Shown in pieces: positions 52,901-64,000 of a DNA stretch of 64,000 bases (its first letter is position 1; every line of letters begins with the position of its first letter). The stretch is taken from positions 1,116,001 through 1,180,000 of the forward strand of contig JAXRKN010000036.1 of NCBI GenBank assembly GCA_038502055.1. The letters run 5' to 3'. Position numbers and translations under genes: made by a program. The stretch comes from Tanytarsus gracilentus (Eukaryota; Arthropoda; Insecta; Diptera; Chironomidae). The notes beneath the pieces were generated by a model. The model searched no databases. It saw only the letters and a list, made by a program, of their open reading frames with translations, and was not told the DNA's origin.

Positions 52901-55140
52901 GAGCTTTTCTGAAACGAGCAAAAATTTTCAAGTCGATAACTTTTCATACTGTAAACAAACTTGTGATGCGATAAAGGTTAATGCCATTTCTTGTCGCCCC
53001 GCTTGTGAGAGAAAAAGTTATTAATGCTCTTATGATAAATACTTTTTGATTCACTTTAAAAGCTTTCAAATTTGATGGAGTTTTTTTTAATGGGAAGAAG
53101 ATTTTTTAATAAATTTGCTAAAAAAATTTTCAACCCCACTCAAATTTCATGCAAGCTCTATGACATTGAAAAAAGCTGAAATCTCTCAACTTTAAATTGC
53201 TCTGTCATTGTCATCATATTCCCAAATTTCTCTTACCGATCCCAAAGGCACTTTTCGTTTCATCTTTTCCATCATTTGCACAACAATTGCTTGTTATTCC
53301 AAAAAATACCCTTTAAATCCGCATTTGATGTGATTTTTCTGTCTTGATATTTTCATTTGATTGCCTTTCAAATTTCACATCATACTTTTTCATGCGTGAT
53401 ATTCAAAAGAAAAATAAATATTTTTCTCTTTTTTTTGAGTGACATCAAATGTGTAGGCTTATGATAAAATTCAATAAGATAAGTCCCAAAAGAATGTGCT
53501 AGAGCAACAGTACATAAATGAAGGAACTTCAGTGTGGCGCAAATAATGAAAAAATTTGAGAAATTCACTTAGTTATGCTTATCAAATTCCTTCGAGATAT
53601 CATCGAGGGGTTAAGCTCCACTTTTTTTTGTCACAAATGCATGTAAAAATTCACAAGAAAAATAATGGAACTTTTTCTTTAAAAAGGGTAGCAAAGCATT
53701 TCACATAGGGGATAAAACGGAAAGAAAAACATTCTCTCGAAGCTTGATAAAGCATGTAGCCGTTGGCCAATTCTTATCTCCATGCTTACATCGAGGTGGA
53801 ATATTTTTTTTTTTTCGGATACTTGAAGCAACAGTTTTCATATGAAATTGATCCTTTCTCTCACTCTTTTCCCTCATCTTTTTCGCTTGAGCTGTTCTCA
53901 TGTGTGTGTGTGTACACTTTTGACTCAGATTTTGTGGATGTCATGTCCATCTCAAAAATCGATTTCGCCTCTCATTTCTAAGTTGAAATGGGATTTGAGA
54001 AAGTGTCAAGCAAATATGAAGCTTTTGTGGGATAAGTCGATGTTTGTGCTCGAGAGCTTTTTTATTTTCTTACAAAATGTGTGTGAATGTTTTAATCTAA
54101 AAAACAAGAGCAAGCGCACTTCTAAAAGTTAAATTTTTGTAACGGTTTTTAAACATTCAAATTGTAAAAATAATTTTTTTCTATGTAACGTATTTTTATT
54201 TTTCAAATTTCATGATCAGCTTTAGAATTTTAAAAAATCCATTTTTCCATGAAATTTTAATTAAAAATCCAAAAATGCTAACTTTAAAAAATCTAAATAT
54301 TTTCACCCCTTGCATCAACTCGTTCATATCGCAAATGGCGTGTGAGTCACTAACTAAGTGAGAGACTTTTTGAGTGAGAAAATCATGAATAAATAATAAA
54401 TTTAGAAGAAAAAAGAAAACTTTTGCTCATCCAAGCGCGTTATTAAATTCCAAAGCTTTTTTGTGCTCGTTCTATTGTTGTTGCGCTCTTTTTTGCCCCA
54501 GTCAGTTACGACAAGAATGAACAATGGGATGAGAAGAAAATCTCATGGTTGAAGAAAAAAACAATCTGAAAAATTAAAGAGCAAAAGCACGCGATCGTTA
54601 GTCCATCCAGAGGATATTTGATAAAGCTCTTGAGTTATGAAATATAAAAAATCGTGAGAGGAAGAAACAATTTCAGTTTTCATTTCGGGTGCGTTTGGAT
54701 GTGATTTCATTTGTGAAAAATCTTTGAAATTAGATTTTCCTCCTTTTTTCGGTGAAATGGAATAAAAATTCTTTCAGGTGATTTAAAAAAGAAGAAAAAT
54801 CGGAGGCTGCTCAAAAGGTTGTGAAATTTTTCTGAATTATTAATGAAAAACCTCACGTAAAAAAAACTTTTGACTAATGGAATTTTTTGACGTCAGTAAA
54901 GTTTTTTGACATTTGAAAATCAAATCAAAAAAATTTAAAATTGTAGAATGAAAAATTTAAAATGCAATGAAATGAAAATTTTACATGAGCAAATTTATAA
55001 TTTTGATTTAAAATTTTAATATAATTTAAAAAGCTCAAAAAATCTTTCATAATTTTTCCAATTTATCATTTCAGATTTTCGGCACAATTCTTATCGCATC
55101 GAGAACGAAAAAGGCAAAAAGTCAACGTCAACCCTTCCTC
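46972..55140 (+). CDS. Unrecognised small secreted protein, candidate prepropeptide (3 exons, 3' end uncertain)
   Basis: Proposed exons are 46972-47044, 47132-47266 and 55075-55140, with GT/AG introns of 87 and 7808 bp. Each junction splits a codon after its first base, so phases agree. ATG at 46972 is the first in its frame and begins a signal peptide (MKIFILFGIFFACHAF, cleavage probably near residue 23). The mature part contains YRYDLDSGTSYYRNTDG. An Arg-Arg pair at 68-69 precedes the exon 2/3 junction, followed by FRHNSYRIENEKGKK at 71-85. Dibasic RR before and GKK after a short stretch is the pattern of a processed, C-terminally amidated peptide. I do not recognise the family. Codon composition falls sharply after both exon 1 and exon 2, supporting those donors. 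Exon 3 ends at GTAAGC. If unspliced there, the frame runs about 12 more codons to a stop. Exons 1-2 are much better supported than exon 3. Confidence 0.55.
48034..48364. repeat. Inverted array of a 21-bp unit (GGCCAA..ATGGACATTTT)
   Basis: From about 48034 to 48130 the unit ACATTTTGGCCAATACCATAG recurs about every 21 bp on the + strand. From about 48272 to 48364 the same unit recurs as its reverse complement (ATTGGCCAAAATGTCCAT). The two arrays face each other across about 140 bp and could form a long imperfect hairpin. Because 21 is a multiple of 3, the right array also translates as a seven-residue periodic peptide, which is a by-product and not a gene. Confidence 0.75.
48500..49090. repeat. 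Diverged copies of the ~129-bp repeat, in both orientations
   Basis: About 48510-48595 is the reverse complement of the unit found at 52037-52690 (ATGGCTTCATGGGTATCGTT on the minus strand, then TGTCCATTTTTCAGAACTATGG). From about 48745 to 49090 there are two to three more diverged copies in the forward orientation, recognisable by ACGGCCGGCCAGGAGTG and ACCAGGAATCGATTGGCATG. This links the first composite element to the second one at about 51783-52770. Confidence 0.7.
49108..49375. repeat. 17-bp minisatellite, about 16 copies
   Basis: Head-to-tail copies of GTGGAAAATGGAACACA with point changes and a few one- to two-base deletions. The unit is nearly free of stop codons on the minus strand in all three frames, which produces long overlapping open frames rich in His, Phe, Pro, Cys and Ser (up to about 178 codons at 48997-49533). 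These are translations of a minisatellite and should not be annotated as genes. Confidence 0.9.
51825..51869. repeat. (CCGT)n tetranucleotide tract
   Basis: Eleven uninterrupted CCGT units just inside the left end of the second element, preceded by GCTCGTGATT and ended by CTGCACAAGCG. Its position near an element end suggests that it belongs to the element and is not an independent microsatellite. Confidence 0.9.
52037..52690. repeat. ~129-bp tandem repeat, about five copies
   Basis: Copies begin at 52037, 52181, 52310, 52439 and, more diverged, about 52565 (spacings 144, 129, 129, 126). The shared order is ATGGCTTCATGGGTATCGTT, then GAACTCGTGATTGGACCAGG, then AATCGATTGACATA, then GGCCGGCCAGNAGTGCCACG, then a block like CAAAATGTCCATTTTTCAGA. 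The unit length is a multiple of three and some frames stay open over one or two units, but divergence breaks them. There is no sign of a protein. Confidence 0.85.
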
Positions 55141-56251
55141 GTAAGCATCTGGAGTTCTACACAAATTTATTTCTTAGATAAAGCTCTCGAGATTTCTCGT
55201 AATTACTCTTTAAAATTACTTTGATATTTTTCTTTTCTAAGTGTTAAGTCGAAAATTTATTGTAAGCGAAATATTTAAGGTGCAAAAATAAAGAAAAATC
55301 CTTCGTAAGATAATTTGATTAAATTTACGGAGAGAAAATTCACTTAAACTGCTGTTGTCAATGTTATCCTTAGGATGAACTCATAATGGAACAAAATTAA
55401 ATTTATTAAAAACTTTTTTGTTCATCTACAATGAGATATCAAATTACTTGACTCCTTTAACTTGGGCCTTCCTTATGATGCTCGAGGGTGTAAGCCTTTT
55501 TCTCTTCCATTCATAAAATTGTTGGGACAGAGTGTGACAAGATACCCGACTTATTCAATTATAAACTCTTCTATCTGTTTAAAGGGATTCGTCTTTGAGG
55601 AATTTTTTCGAGTTAGAAAATTTATTTTTCTAAAAAAAGAACTTCAATACAAACATCATTAAAATGCACATATAGAAATTCAATTCAAGCTTGTTACTTC
55701 CACTTTTTTATCTGCTTCTTTTCATCTCGAAAGCACTATAAAAAGTGCTCAAAGTTCGGAGCCATTAAGGAAGGAAATACCGAAGAAAGAAGGGAAGCCT
55801 CAGAAAGTCTTTTTAATTTACACTTTTTCGCATTGAAAAACTTTCCTTAAGGGAGAGAAAACGTTTTTACTTTTTAGTGTGCAGAACATAAAGCCATCAA
55901 ATGTAGCATAAGGAGTGAGAGAGAAAAAAGGGTTCAATACTAACGACAGCACTAAACTTTTATGATATTGGAGTTGACTTTCATCACATCCTGTGCCTTT
56001 TTCTTAACTAAAAATTTGTAGTTTCCTCCAACCGAGTCGTAAGCAATTCTTTATAATGTTCAACTTTTCATTTGAAAAATCGTTTAAAAGCTGTTTCCGG
56101 AACATTTTGTCTCCCGGACCTCTGTCGTATAAAAAATTCATTTCCATTCACCATCGCTTAACGCTTAATGATGATGCTATAAAAGCTGTAAATAGAAAAG
56201 GAAGTTCTTTTATCATCAACTCTTAAGATATGTCACACGATTTCCTTTCAG

Positions 56252-56310
56252 AATTTATTCAGTCGTTTCTATGCAGTTGCTGAAAGGAGAAATTCAGAAT
56301 TATGTGTCAG
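56252..56310 (+). other. Exon-like 59-nt segment, candidate exon of the secreted-protein gene
   Basis: It is flanked by an acceptor (CACGATTTCCTTTCAG, ending at 56251) and a donor (CAG|GTAAATG, from 56311). Joined to exon 3, which leaves one base (C), the frame reads QFIQSFLCSC and stops, so it would be terminal. In the other open phase it reads NLFSRFYAVAERRNSELCV and continues into the donor, but that phase does not match exon 3. Both readings are speculative. Confidence 0.22.
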
Positions 56311-58710
56311 GTAAATGAAACCTTTAGAAATATTTTATTTAAGCAAATTTTCAATGAAAAATGGTTTAAAAATTTAAATTTTATTTTTGTGAAAAAATCT
56401 TAAAAATTTAAATGACTGAAAAAAATTTTGTAAGTGGGCATATTTTGTAAGATTTCTTCAAAAGACAACAAATTTACAAGTTAGTTTGATATCTTATAAA
56501 AAACTCTATCACATTCACATTCACCGGTGAATTCAGGTTCTCTTTTTTTTACACTTTTAAACAACTTCTTTTACATCCCCTAACATAAAGTGATAAAGCA
56601 AAAATAGAGCGATAACAAAAACATGCGGCATAAAAAGAAAAATCCATCAAATTTAATTATTTATTTCTTTATTGCTTCCGCATTGCCCTGAACAAAGAGC
56701 AACACACACAATTCACACATTGTTTCTTAAGCTTTTTGTTGAGCAACAACTTGCAAACATGTCACGATGTAAAAAGTTTTTAACGCAAAAAGAAATTTAA
56801 TTTTTTTCTGTTTCGAAACGTCCCTCAATTTCTTCCACCTCACATTGCTTCCGCTTCACTTCGATAACATTAAAAAAGAAACAGAAAATTTATGCAAATT
56901 GAATAAAATGGAAAACTTTTTTATATTTTCCTTTTTTTGTGTTTTGTACTGCAAGTGGGAAGTCCATAATGCCATCAGTGTGTCTTTTTACTTCGCATGT
57001 CAATATTGAAATTTAATTTATTTTTCTTCTTTTATTGGCGAAGTGAAATTTGGAAAGCTTCAGGGACTAAAATTTCTGAAATTCCTTTGAAATTCTAGGA
57101 AATTAAAAAATTAAAGTTTTGTTTAATTTTTAAATATTTTCAACAATCTTCTACACCCCTTGATTTGAGTCCTTTCAAAAATTGCCGCTCAAGTCTCTAG
57201 AAATTTTACATTTTCTTTCATATCAATTTAAAAATCAAATAAATCTAAAAACTCATCTTTTTTCCTTCCTCGAGTGCACCATTTGCTCCTACCACCGCTA
57301 TTGAAGTCATGATTTCATGTTTATTGGAACTTTTTCCATAAATGTCTCGAGATAAACTTCAAAACACACAGGAAAGAAAGTTTTTCAGTAAAAAAGCTGA
57401 AATTCATCCAAGAAAACTTTTCATCTGCTGTTAAAAATTCATAAAGCTGTTTTTTAGTTTTCCAATCAAAGTTTTACGCTCAGAAAATGTCAATAGAGGC
57501 AAGTTGAGCATCGGCAAATATTTTCCTTTGCATCAAATGAAAATTCATGAGCAGGCTTGGGAGAAGCAAAAGTAGTTAAATTGAGATCACAGAATTCTCT
57601 TGATGCAAGTTGGACATTTTTGAGATGATGAAAGGAGAAAAAACGTCATGAGAGCTTTTTTGAATATTCGATTGAAAATTTCAAATACGTTAAAAAATAA
57701 CAGCATAAATTTTTAATCGACTTCATTACCAAAAAAAGTCATTTAAAAACTGAATTAAATTTTTCCTCTCGATAGACATAAAAAACTTTATTCATCCTTT
57801 TTCTCTCGTTTATAAATTTTTAATTTACAGCCAGACTGTGATTGCCTTATTTATAGCTCTTGTCTTCCTCTCTCTCTCCTTTTCCTCCTCTGTAATTTTC
57901 TGAATTTAGTGAACCATTAACCGATTTTCCGATAAAGTGTCATTATATATCTTATGTATAACCTATTGAAAAACAATCGAGTGATTTATTGCATTGCTAA
58001 TGTAATTTATTTGCTACAAACTGCTTCGACAGTCTCGTTTTCGATCTTAGTGTTAGTCTTCGGAACTGTGAGAAAAAAGCGGTTCATTAGAGCACCCTGA
58101 GGGAATTAACTCATTTTGGAATTTTTATACGAAATTAAATGTGAAAATTTCTTTTATTTAAATCCTTCTCTTCGACTCTGATGGACATTGATGTTTTCAA
58201 TTCCATTATTCACCCTAAAATAAGAAGAAATTTCCCTCTTAAAAACTTTATTTATCGCTCATTCCGTCAATTTGCAAGAGAGATCGTTTCACCGATTGAG
58301 TGAGCACGAGAGTGACAGAGAACATGGCAGGTACACAAATTTTTAGTAAGTGCAACTGATAAATGATTAACATTTGTGTATTGAACATTGTCGACGTGTT
58401 TACAAATAAAATGCAGCACGTGTTGTCAATTTAACTGAAAAATCAATTGGATGATATTCATATACGAGTTTTATTGACTCAAAAATGAGTTTACAATTGA
58501 CTTGTGTGGTGAATTTTTAATTTGAATCAATTTGAATATTGGCAAAGTGGAAAATTTTCAAAATTCAATTAAATGCGAATGAAAAATTTTAAATTGGGAA
58601 AAATGGAAAATCTTTGTGTTGAAAATTTGCATCGATGGTTCAAAAATAAGTTCACTGAAATAAAATTTAACTGAAATTTAAGGATCAACGTATAAATTTG
58701 AGGAAAGTCT

Positions 58711-58774
58711 AAAGTCCATATGGATTTCCTCTGAAGTCATCATTGGCAGCAGGAGCTTTTACCATATGGACTTT
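58711..58774. other. Hairpin with 13-bp perfect stem
   Basis: AAAGTCCATATGG at 58711-58723 is perfectly inverted at 58762-58774, with a 38-base loop. The inner part can pair a little more (TTCCTCTG against CAGCAGGAG). The local sequence is less AT-rich than its surroundings. The size suits a small structured RNA or a miniature palindrome, but the uninterrupted pairing is shorter than in a typical microRNA precursor. I do not recognise a known microRNA. Confidence 0.35.
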
Positions 58775-61700
58775 CAAACAATGCCGTTACCTCTTTGAAA
58801 TTTATTTCAAAGATTCTCAAACTATTCGATTTAAGTTTTAAACTTTATTTAATCTAAGATTTAAATTTTGAGTTTGCAAAACTTTAATCCGTCGATTTAA
58901 ATCTTATTGAGATGTTTTAATTTTTCAATGTTCTATATTTTTTTAGTGGTTAATGCTTGAAATTAAAAAATAAATCTAATCCCATAAAATTATTAAACTT
59001 ATAGAGGATTAAAATATTATGAATCGAAATTTTATCCTAATTTAAATTTTTTAATAATCTTAATTAAATTAATTTCAAATTTTCACCATAAATTTTTTTA
59101 TCTAATTTTTTCCAAGATTAACCAAAAGTCATCAAATTTTTATCTCTTTGACTTTTGCAATCATCCAACAGGATTTTTTCCACTCAAATGCTAACCAAAG
59201 AAATTCTTAAGCTCGATCATCATCGACTTGTCACTGCACGTTGAATCACGTCCATATTGAAAAATTTCCTCATTATGTATGATCGTTTGAGGGCAAAATT
59301 ATTCAGTCATAAAATTACGCAACTTTAGTTATTGTTATAAAAAAATATCGCATAACAATGACCATAAAAATATTAACATTTTTTTGCTCCTTAATCTCAT
59401 TGTAATGCGGCTTGTTAATTGTAATTAAAGAAGTTAATTCTACGCTAATTCTGTAAATTCTGTAAATAATCAGGCAATTTTGCAAAAGCGATTTTCGCTT
59501 AAGAATTATTTTCATACTAGTGTGTCAATGTTAAGCGAAGCAAATGGTTAAGGTCAGTAAATTGAGTTAAAAAAATAAATAAAGAAGAAGTTAAATATTT
59601 TCAAATTTAAAATTTTCCTAAAATTAATTTCGAATTTCTTAAAGACCTTCCAATTTTTACTTTCTTCATGAGCTCATAATTTATTTTACGGCATTTTGTT
59701 ACGATTTAAATAATTTTTGCTCTTTTCGCACGTTTGTGGTCGTCGCATGTTTTGAATTTCAAATTTATTTTTTTTACCTTTTTCCAATGGCGCTATCATA
59801 AAATTATCAGATTATTTTTATAGAATTTTTAAATAAATTTTTATAAAATCTTTTTGTAACAAAAATCTTGCATAATTTCTTCCAAGCGTTCACCAACAAA
59901 AATTCCAAATTTGTTCCAATCGTCAGTCAATTTTTCATTTTTATTAAAATTAAATTTGCAAATTTTGAGATAATATCCGAGACTTCCTTTCAAAACATCC
60001 ATCCATCTACCACGAAAATGTGAGCGAAGTCAAGGTGTATGAAAATATCCATAAAATTGCACGTACGGGCTCATAACGAGCACCTTAAGTGAGTTTGATT
60101 GATTATTTCACATTTCAGCGTTAAAATTGGCTTAAGCCTTGCCTCAGCATCTCTTCCTCCTTCTGTACATGTCTCAAATGTGTGCTTGATGTACATTAAA
60201 ATTCTCTTTTGTACTCTTCAAGTTATTATTCACCTCGTGAGTCATTGAAATTGTGCATAAAACAATTTTTTAACAAATTCAGACTTTTAAAAAATTTATC
60301 TTATTTGAAGCTTCTCTCACGAAGGAAATTAAACTTTGAATATTTGATTCACTTCCGTCCTTATCGCATCACACACAGCATGCTCTAAATTCATGAAGAT
60401 TTTCTCATATGTGCACAAGATGCTAATGAAAAATTCACCAAAATAATTGAAACTCACTCAAAATTTACATACTCGTTAATTATTTGTTGAAAATGTCCAC
60501 AATGGACTCCACATAGATTTGCACCCGATGTTGAATTCTCACATAAATGCAATATTGAATTTTAATTACAAAATTTAGAAATTTCAATAATGCATAAATT
60601 TAGTGGATGAACGTTTTATTGAATTTAAATTAAATCCAAAAAAATTAAAAAATCAATTATTGAAATTTAAATTTTAGGATTCTACAAACTTAAATTTTTT
60701 AAATTTCAATTCTTAGATTTTAAACATTAAAAATCAATTAATCGAAAACTTAAAAATATTCTCCCTCAACGTGTTTAAGTTGATTTCATAATGCTTCTTT
60801 AATGAGTGCCTGTAGCATATCGAGAAGAAAATTGATCTTTTTGTGAGCATGCTTCTGATGTCTCAGAATTAAAAATTGAAGAAGAAGAAATTTATGGGTG
60901 GAATTTTTGAACGGTATAAAAATGATACAATTTACGACAATAATAAGCCAGTTTTAAGTTTTAAATTTTTAAAAAATAAATAAACCATGATAGTCGTAAA
61001 AGAAAGATTTTATTGTGCAATATATTTCAAATTTTCTAAAATAAAAATAATTTTTTTTTGCAGTTTTACCTTAAAATTTTTCATCCTCTCCGCATTTCAT
61101 CTTCATCTCGGACATTTAGCCACAACGTGTCTCTCCTTCACTGAATGCGAGATAATTTATAACACATTTTTAGTATCATTGTTATTATAGCATTATCTCA
61201 TATATTATAATTTTTCCATCGCTTGTGTCCGCATCGCAGGCGAACAAATTCAATGCGAAGAAATTTCTTTAAGTCCTTTTGTGTGTACATTCTGCGTCGC
61301 ACAGTAGCCGAAAAATTATGATGAAGCGTAGAGAGAGATGAAAATTTTCATTATGGTCTGCTTAATTTAGACGGTGATGATGAGGGTTTGTGCGGGAGTT
61401 AGGAAACTTTAAGTAAAAGTACAAATATTCTAAATAATAATTTTTAAAATTGCCAAGTTAAAATTATTGTGACGTAATTTACGAACAACTCCTAAAATAT
61501 CATTTATTTAATTACAATTTAGATTCTATCCATGATCTCATCATTCAGCATGTATCGACCGTGTTATTAACATAATCACAATAAAATTTGAATATTTATT
61601 CAATTTTGTGTTTATTTAGAAATTAAAATTTTCGATGAATTTTATTCGAGGCACAAGTTTTTTTTAATTTTTTTATGATAAAATTTTGAATTTTTTAATT

Positions 61701-62142
61701 TTCTTCCTGAATTACGCACAAAGTCAAAAGACAAAGAGACCAAAGTCTAAAAAAGTAGTGAGACAGGGATTAACTCTAATAAATGGGCAGCAAATCAAAT
61801 TGGAAATTTACGACACATTCTAGTGTGTGCCTGGACCTCACATTCACGAATGTCGATGACGACAACGCTCGTAAAATTATGAAAATATTTCTTCTTTGAC
61901 TCGTGTCCACCGCAAGAAGTGAGCAGCGCATAAAACTTGGAATTTCCGGATCAAACTGAAAAATATCATGAGTGAATTGACTTAGAAGGTACATTAATGT
62001 GACTTAATTGCCATCCGTGAGTTGATCAACTGTTGACATTATCTCCGACACATAAAACATTAATTAATTACTGTCGCACGAAATTGCGCAAAATGTCAAA
62101 CTTAAAAATATAATTTTTAATTTATTAATCGACTTTTTACAG

Positions 62143-62175
62143 TTTTAGTTGTGCCCACTTTAAATGTGTCTCAAG
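62143..62175 (+). other. Exon-like 33-nt segment, candidate exon of the secreted-protein gene
   Basis: It is flanked by the acceptor CGACTTTTTACAG (ending at 62142) and the donor CAAG|GTGAGC (from 62176). Joined to the single base left by exon 3 it reads LLVVPTLNVSQ and again leaves one base, so it keeps the phase-1 pattern of the three proposed exons. Its very short length makes a chance match likely. Confidence 0.2.
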
Positions 62176-64000
62176 GTGAGCTGTGTCACCACTTGATAAA
62201 TTACTCGATTTTTATTAATTTTATAGAAATTATCTGTGTAAGAAAAAAGTATAAAAAATGTCATCGAAACCTTATAAAACATGATCATCTTTTATTTGTT
62301 GGTTTTTCGGCCATAAGACGGCTAAAAAATCTAATGCCTTCAATTGAATCAGTGAAGATGATTGTGTGAACATCTCTCCACCATGTGCGACTCAACATAT
62401 GCCATTGATTGATGATTCCTCTTTGTTCCATTCCGCGCAACCTCTAAAAAATCGAATGGAGAATAATTAACTGTACATACATACGCCGCAAGAAGCAAAT
62501 GGTGCTCGATCGCTAATTAATAAGATCGAATTCACCTTTTCTGGCTACCAAATTACTTGCTTTATGTACATTTACGGCACTGTGTGGCTATGGGAAAATT
62601 TTCTCAATTCTCTTTTCATCAATTGATGAACATTATCCGAGCTACTTCAGCTTGTGGCTTTATTTGCTTTAAAATTTCTTCTTTTGTTAAAATTCTAAGA
62701 TTTCTTTTATTGTTTGAAGCCTCAACTCCTTTTATGTTAAGTTTATGCATGGGGTGTGTGAGAAAAAAAGAGATCATGAATGTTAATTAATTGAAAATGA
62801 TTAATTTTAAAATGGATAAAGTGTGAGAACTTTTCGCGAAAAATTCCTTAAATTTTCGAGCAATTAGAACTTTTTTCAAAGAGCTTTTCTTTTTAGCATT
62901 TATCGAGTTGACATTCATTTATTAAAGGCGAAAAAAGCGAGAAGAATTCACATTTTTATGGTCACATTATAATGCCTTGATTGCGGCATCTTTTGAACTT
63001 CAAACACTCGCTTGTGTGTCACCGTCGTCATCGTTCTTCGTGTGGATTCCCTTTAAGCCAGCGACAGCAGCAACAACAACATCGAAGAAAATATCGCCAT
63101 CATCATCATATTCAAATGAAAATAAACGAAAATATTTCTTGGCCGAGAGAAGCATGAAATAAAAAAAAAGGGAAAAGAAATCAAAATTCAGCTACCGAAT
63201 ATTAAAAAATATTTTTATGTTAAAAATCTCTTCGGAATAAAATCAGTTAAAAATTATTAATATCACAAATTTTTTATCTTTTTTCATCTTTGGTGTTGTC
63301 CGAGAGAACGGTGATGAGCAGGGAATTTTTTTGAGGTAACTCTTAAATTGTCAAGGGATGGAAATATTTTAAATTTTCTTGAATTTTTAAAAATCCTTAA
63401 ATTTTAATTTTTTAATTTTTATATTTAATAATTTTAAATAAATAAATTCAAAATTACATCTCTTGGTTCACCTCTCTTTCTCGGTTCACTCTTCTTCTTT
63501 CTTCTCCTCCATAATGAAATCAACTTTATTTTAAATTATGAGACCATTAGAGACCATAAATTATATGTCGTCGGAATGTTGGCTGTCGCTTCTGTTTTGG
63601 GCAAGAATATTCTCTCGCTGCTGCTGTTGTTATATGGCTCGACTGCTGTGTTGTTATTGTTATTATTGATATTAACCACAGAGGTGATAGCAAAAGATTT
63701 TTATGATAAAAATAAAAAGAATTTTTTGCTTCCAATCAAAATTTGCATAATAAAATGTGAAATTATGAACGAAATGACGAACCTTAAAAATGAGGGTTGT
63801 GCGAATAATATTTAAGCATGAAAAATGGAGAATTTTATTGAAAAACTTTGTTTAATTTTTTTATATGAATTGTTTGTTAATTTTTTTCTAAAATTTTTAA
63901 AAATACTGTTAATAATTTAAATTTCTAATAATTAAACAAAAATCATGAAATAAAAAAATTCTTTGACTTCTTTTAAATTTCCCAAATTTTTCAAACCCAT

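Larger units (their letters stand above)
47267..55074. other. Large intron of the secreted-protein gene, with nested repeats
   Basis: About 7.8 kb lies between the donor AGAG|GTACGA at 47267 and the acceptor ATTTATCATTTCAG ending at 55074. About 3 kb is made of two repeat-rich insertions (47648-49707 and about 51783-52770). The rest is AT-rich DNA with no supported gene. An open frame of about 105 codons next to the right end of the first insertion lacks an ATG start and is within chance expectation. Confidence 0.45.
55141..64000. other. Gene-poor region downstream of exon 3
   Basis: I see no complete gene. Open frames are short and AT-rich or low-complexity. If the secreted-protein gene splices out of exon 3 at 55141, its remaining exons lie here or beyond the window. 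Two candidates, 56252-56310 and 62143-62175, are listed separately. A short hairpin lies at 58711-58774. Confidence 0.45.

Noticed and set aside
62977..63162. Ser/Thr-rich 61-codon frame with TCATCATCA and CAGCAACAACAAC runs
   Set aside because: Low-complexity sequence without an ATG start or splice context. The periodicity comes from trinucleotide repeats.
63576..63815. 79-codon ATG frame with a Leu-rich, signal-peptide-like start
   Set aside because: The hydrophobic run comes from CTG/TTG/TTA trinucleotide repeats, and the rest is AT-rich noise. There is no supporting context, although a small secreted peptide cannot be fully excluded.

Overview
The window is AT-rich metazoan DNA (roughly 70% A+T by eye). 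Genes are interrupted by GT/AG introns, and some of these are very short (59 and 74 bp). The one gene I recognise encodes an immunoglobulin-superfamily protein that resembles the insect Kirre (Dumbfounded) / Roughest proteins. Together with the small introns this points to an insect, most likely a dipteran and possibly a midge- or mosquito-like nematoceran. I cannot fix the species from sequence alone. There are no bacterial-type operons, CRISPR arrays, rRNA genes or convincing tRNA genes.

Layout. (1) 1-27306: about 27 kb with no supported protein-coding gene. It is probably intron and regulatory DNA upstream of the kirre/rst gene. It contains a perfect 167-bp tandem duplication (15438-15771) and a few isolated exon-like segments that I cannot assign. 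(2) 27307-31370: a kirre/rst-family gene on the + strand, with a 5'UTR/first-coding exon, six coding exons and a 3'UTR. Spliced, it gives an 851-residue type I membrane protein: signal peptide, five Ig domains, one transmembrane helix, a PADVI juxtamembrane motif, a Ser/Thr/Pro-rich tail and a C-terminal THV PDZ ligand. (3) 31371-46971: gene-poor DNA with one phase-compatible exon-like segment at 34190-34358. (4) 46972-55140 and perhaps beyond: three exons in matching phase that encode a small secreted protein I do not recognise. Its dibasic and Gly-Lys-Lys sites look like those of a neuropeptide precursor. Its second intron holds two repeat-built, non-coding mobile elements (47648-49707 and about 51783-52770) that share ends and a ~129-bp internal repeat. 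(5) 55141-64000: gene-poor DNA with two candidate continuation exons and a hairpin at 58711-58774.

The two genes lie on the same strand, separated by about 15.6 kb, and there is no sequence evidence that they act together. Kirre/Rst-family proteins are cell-surface recognition molecules used in myoblast fusion, nephrocyte diaphragms, axon guidance and eye patterning. The second gene would be secreted. The most novel material is the second gene and the composite repeat elements in its intron. Splice junctions were inferred from motifs and reading-frame continuity and not confirmed by transcripts.
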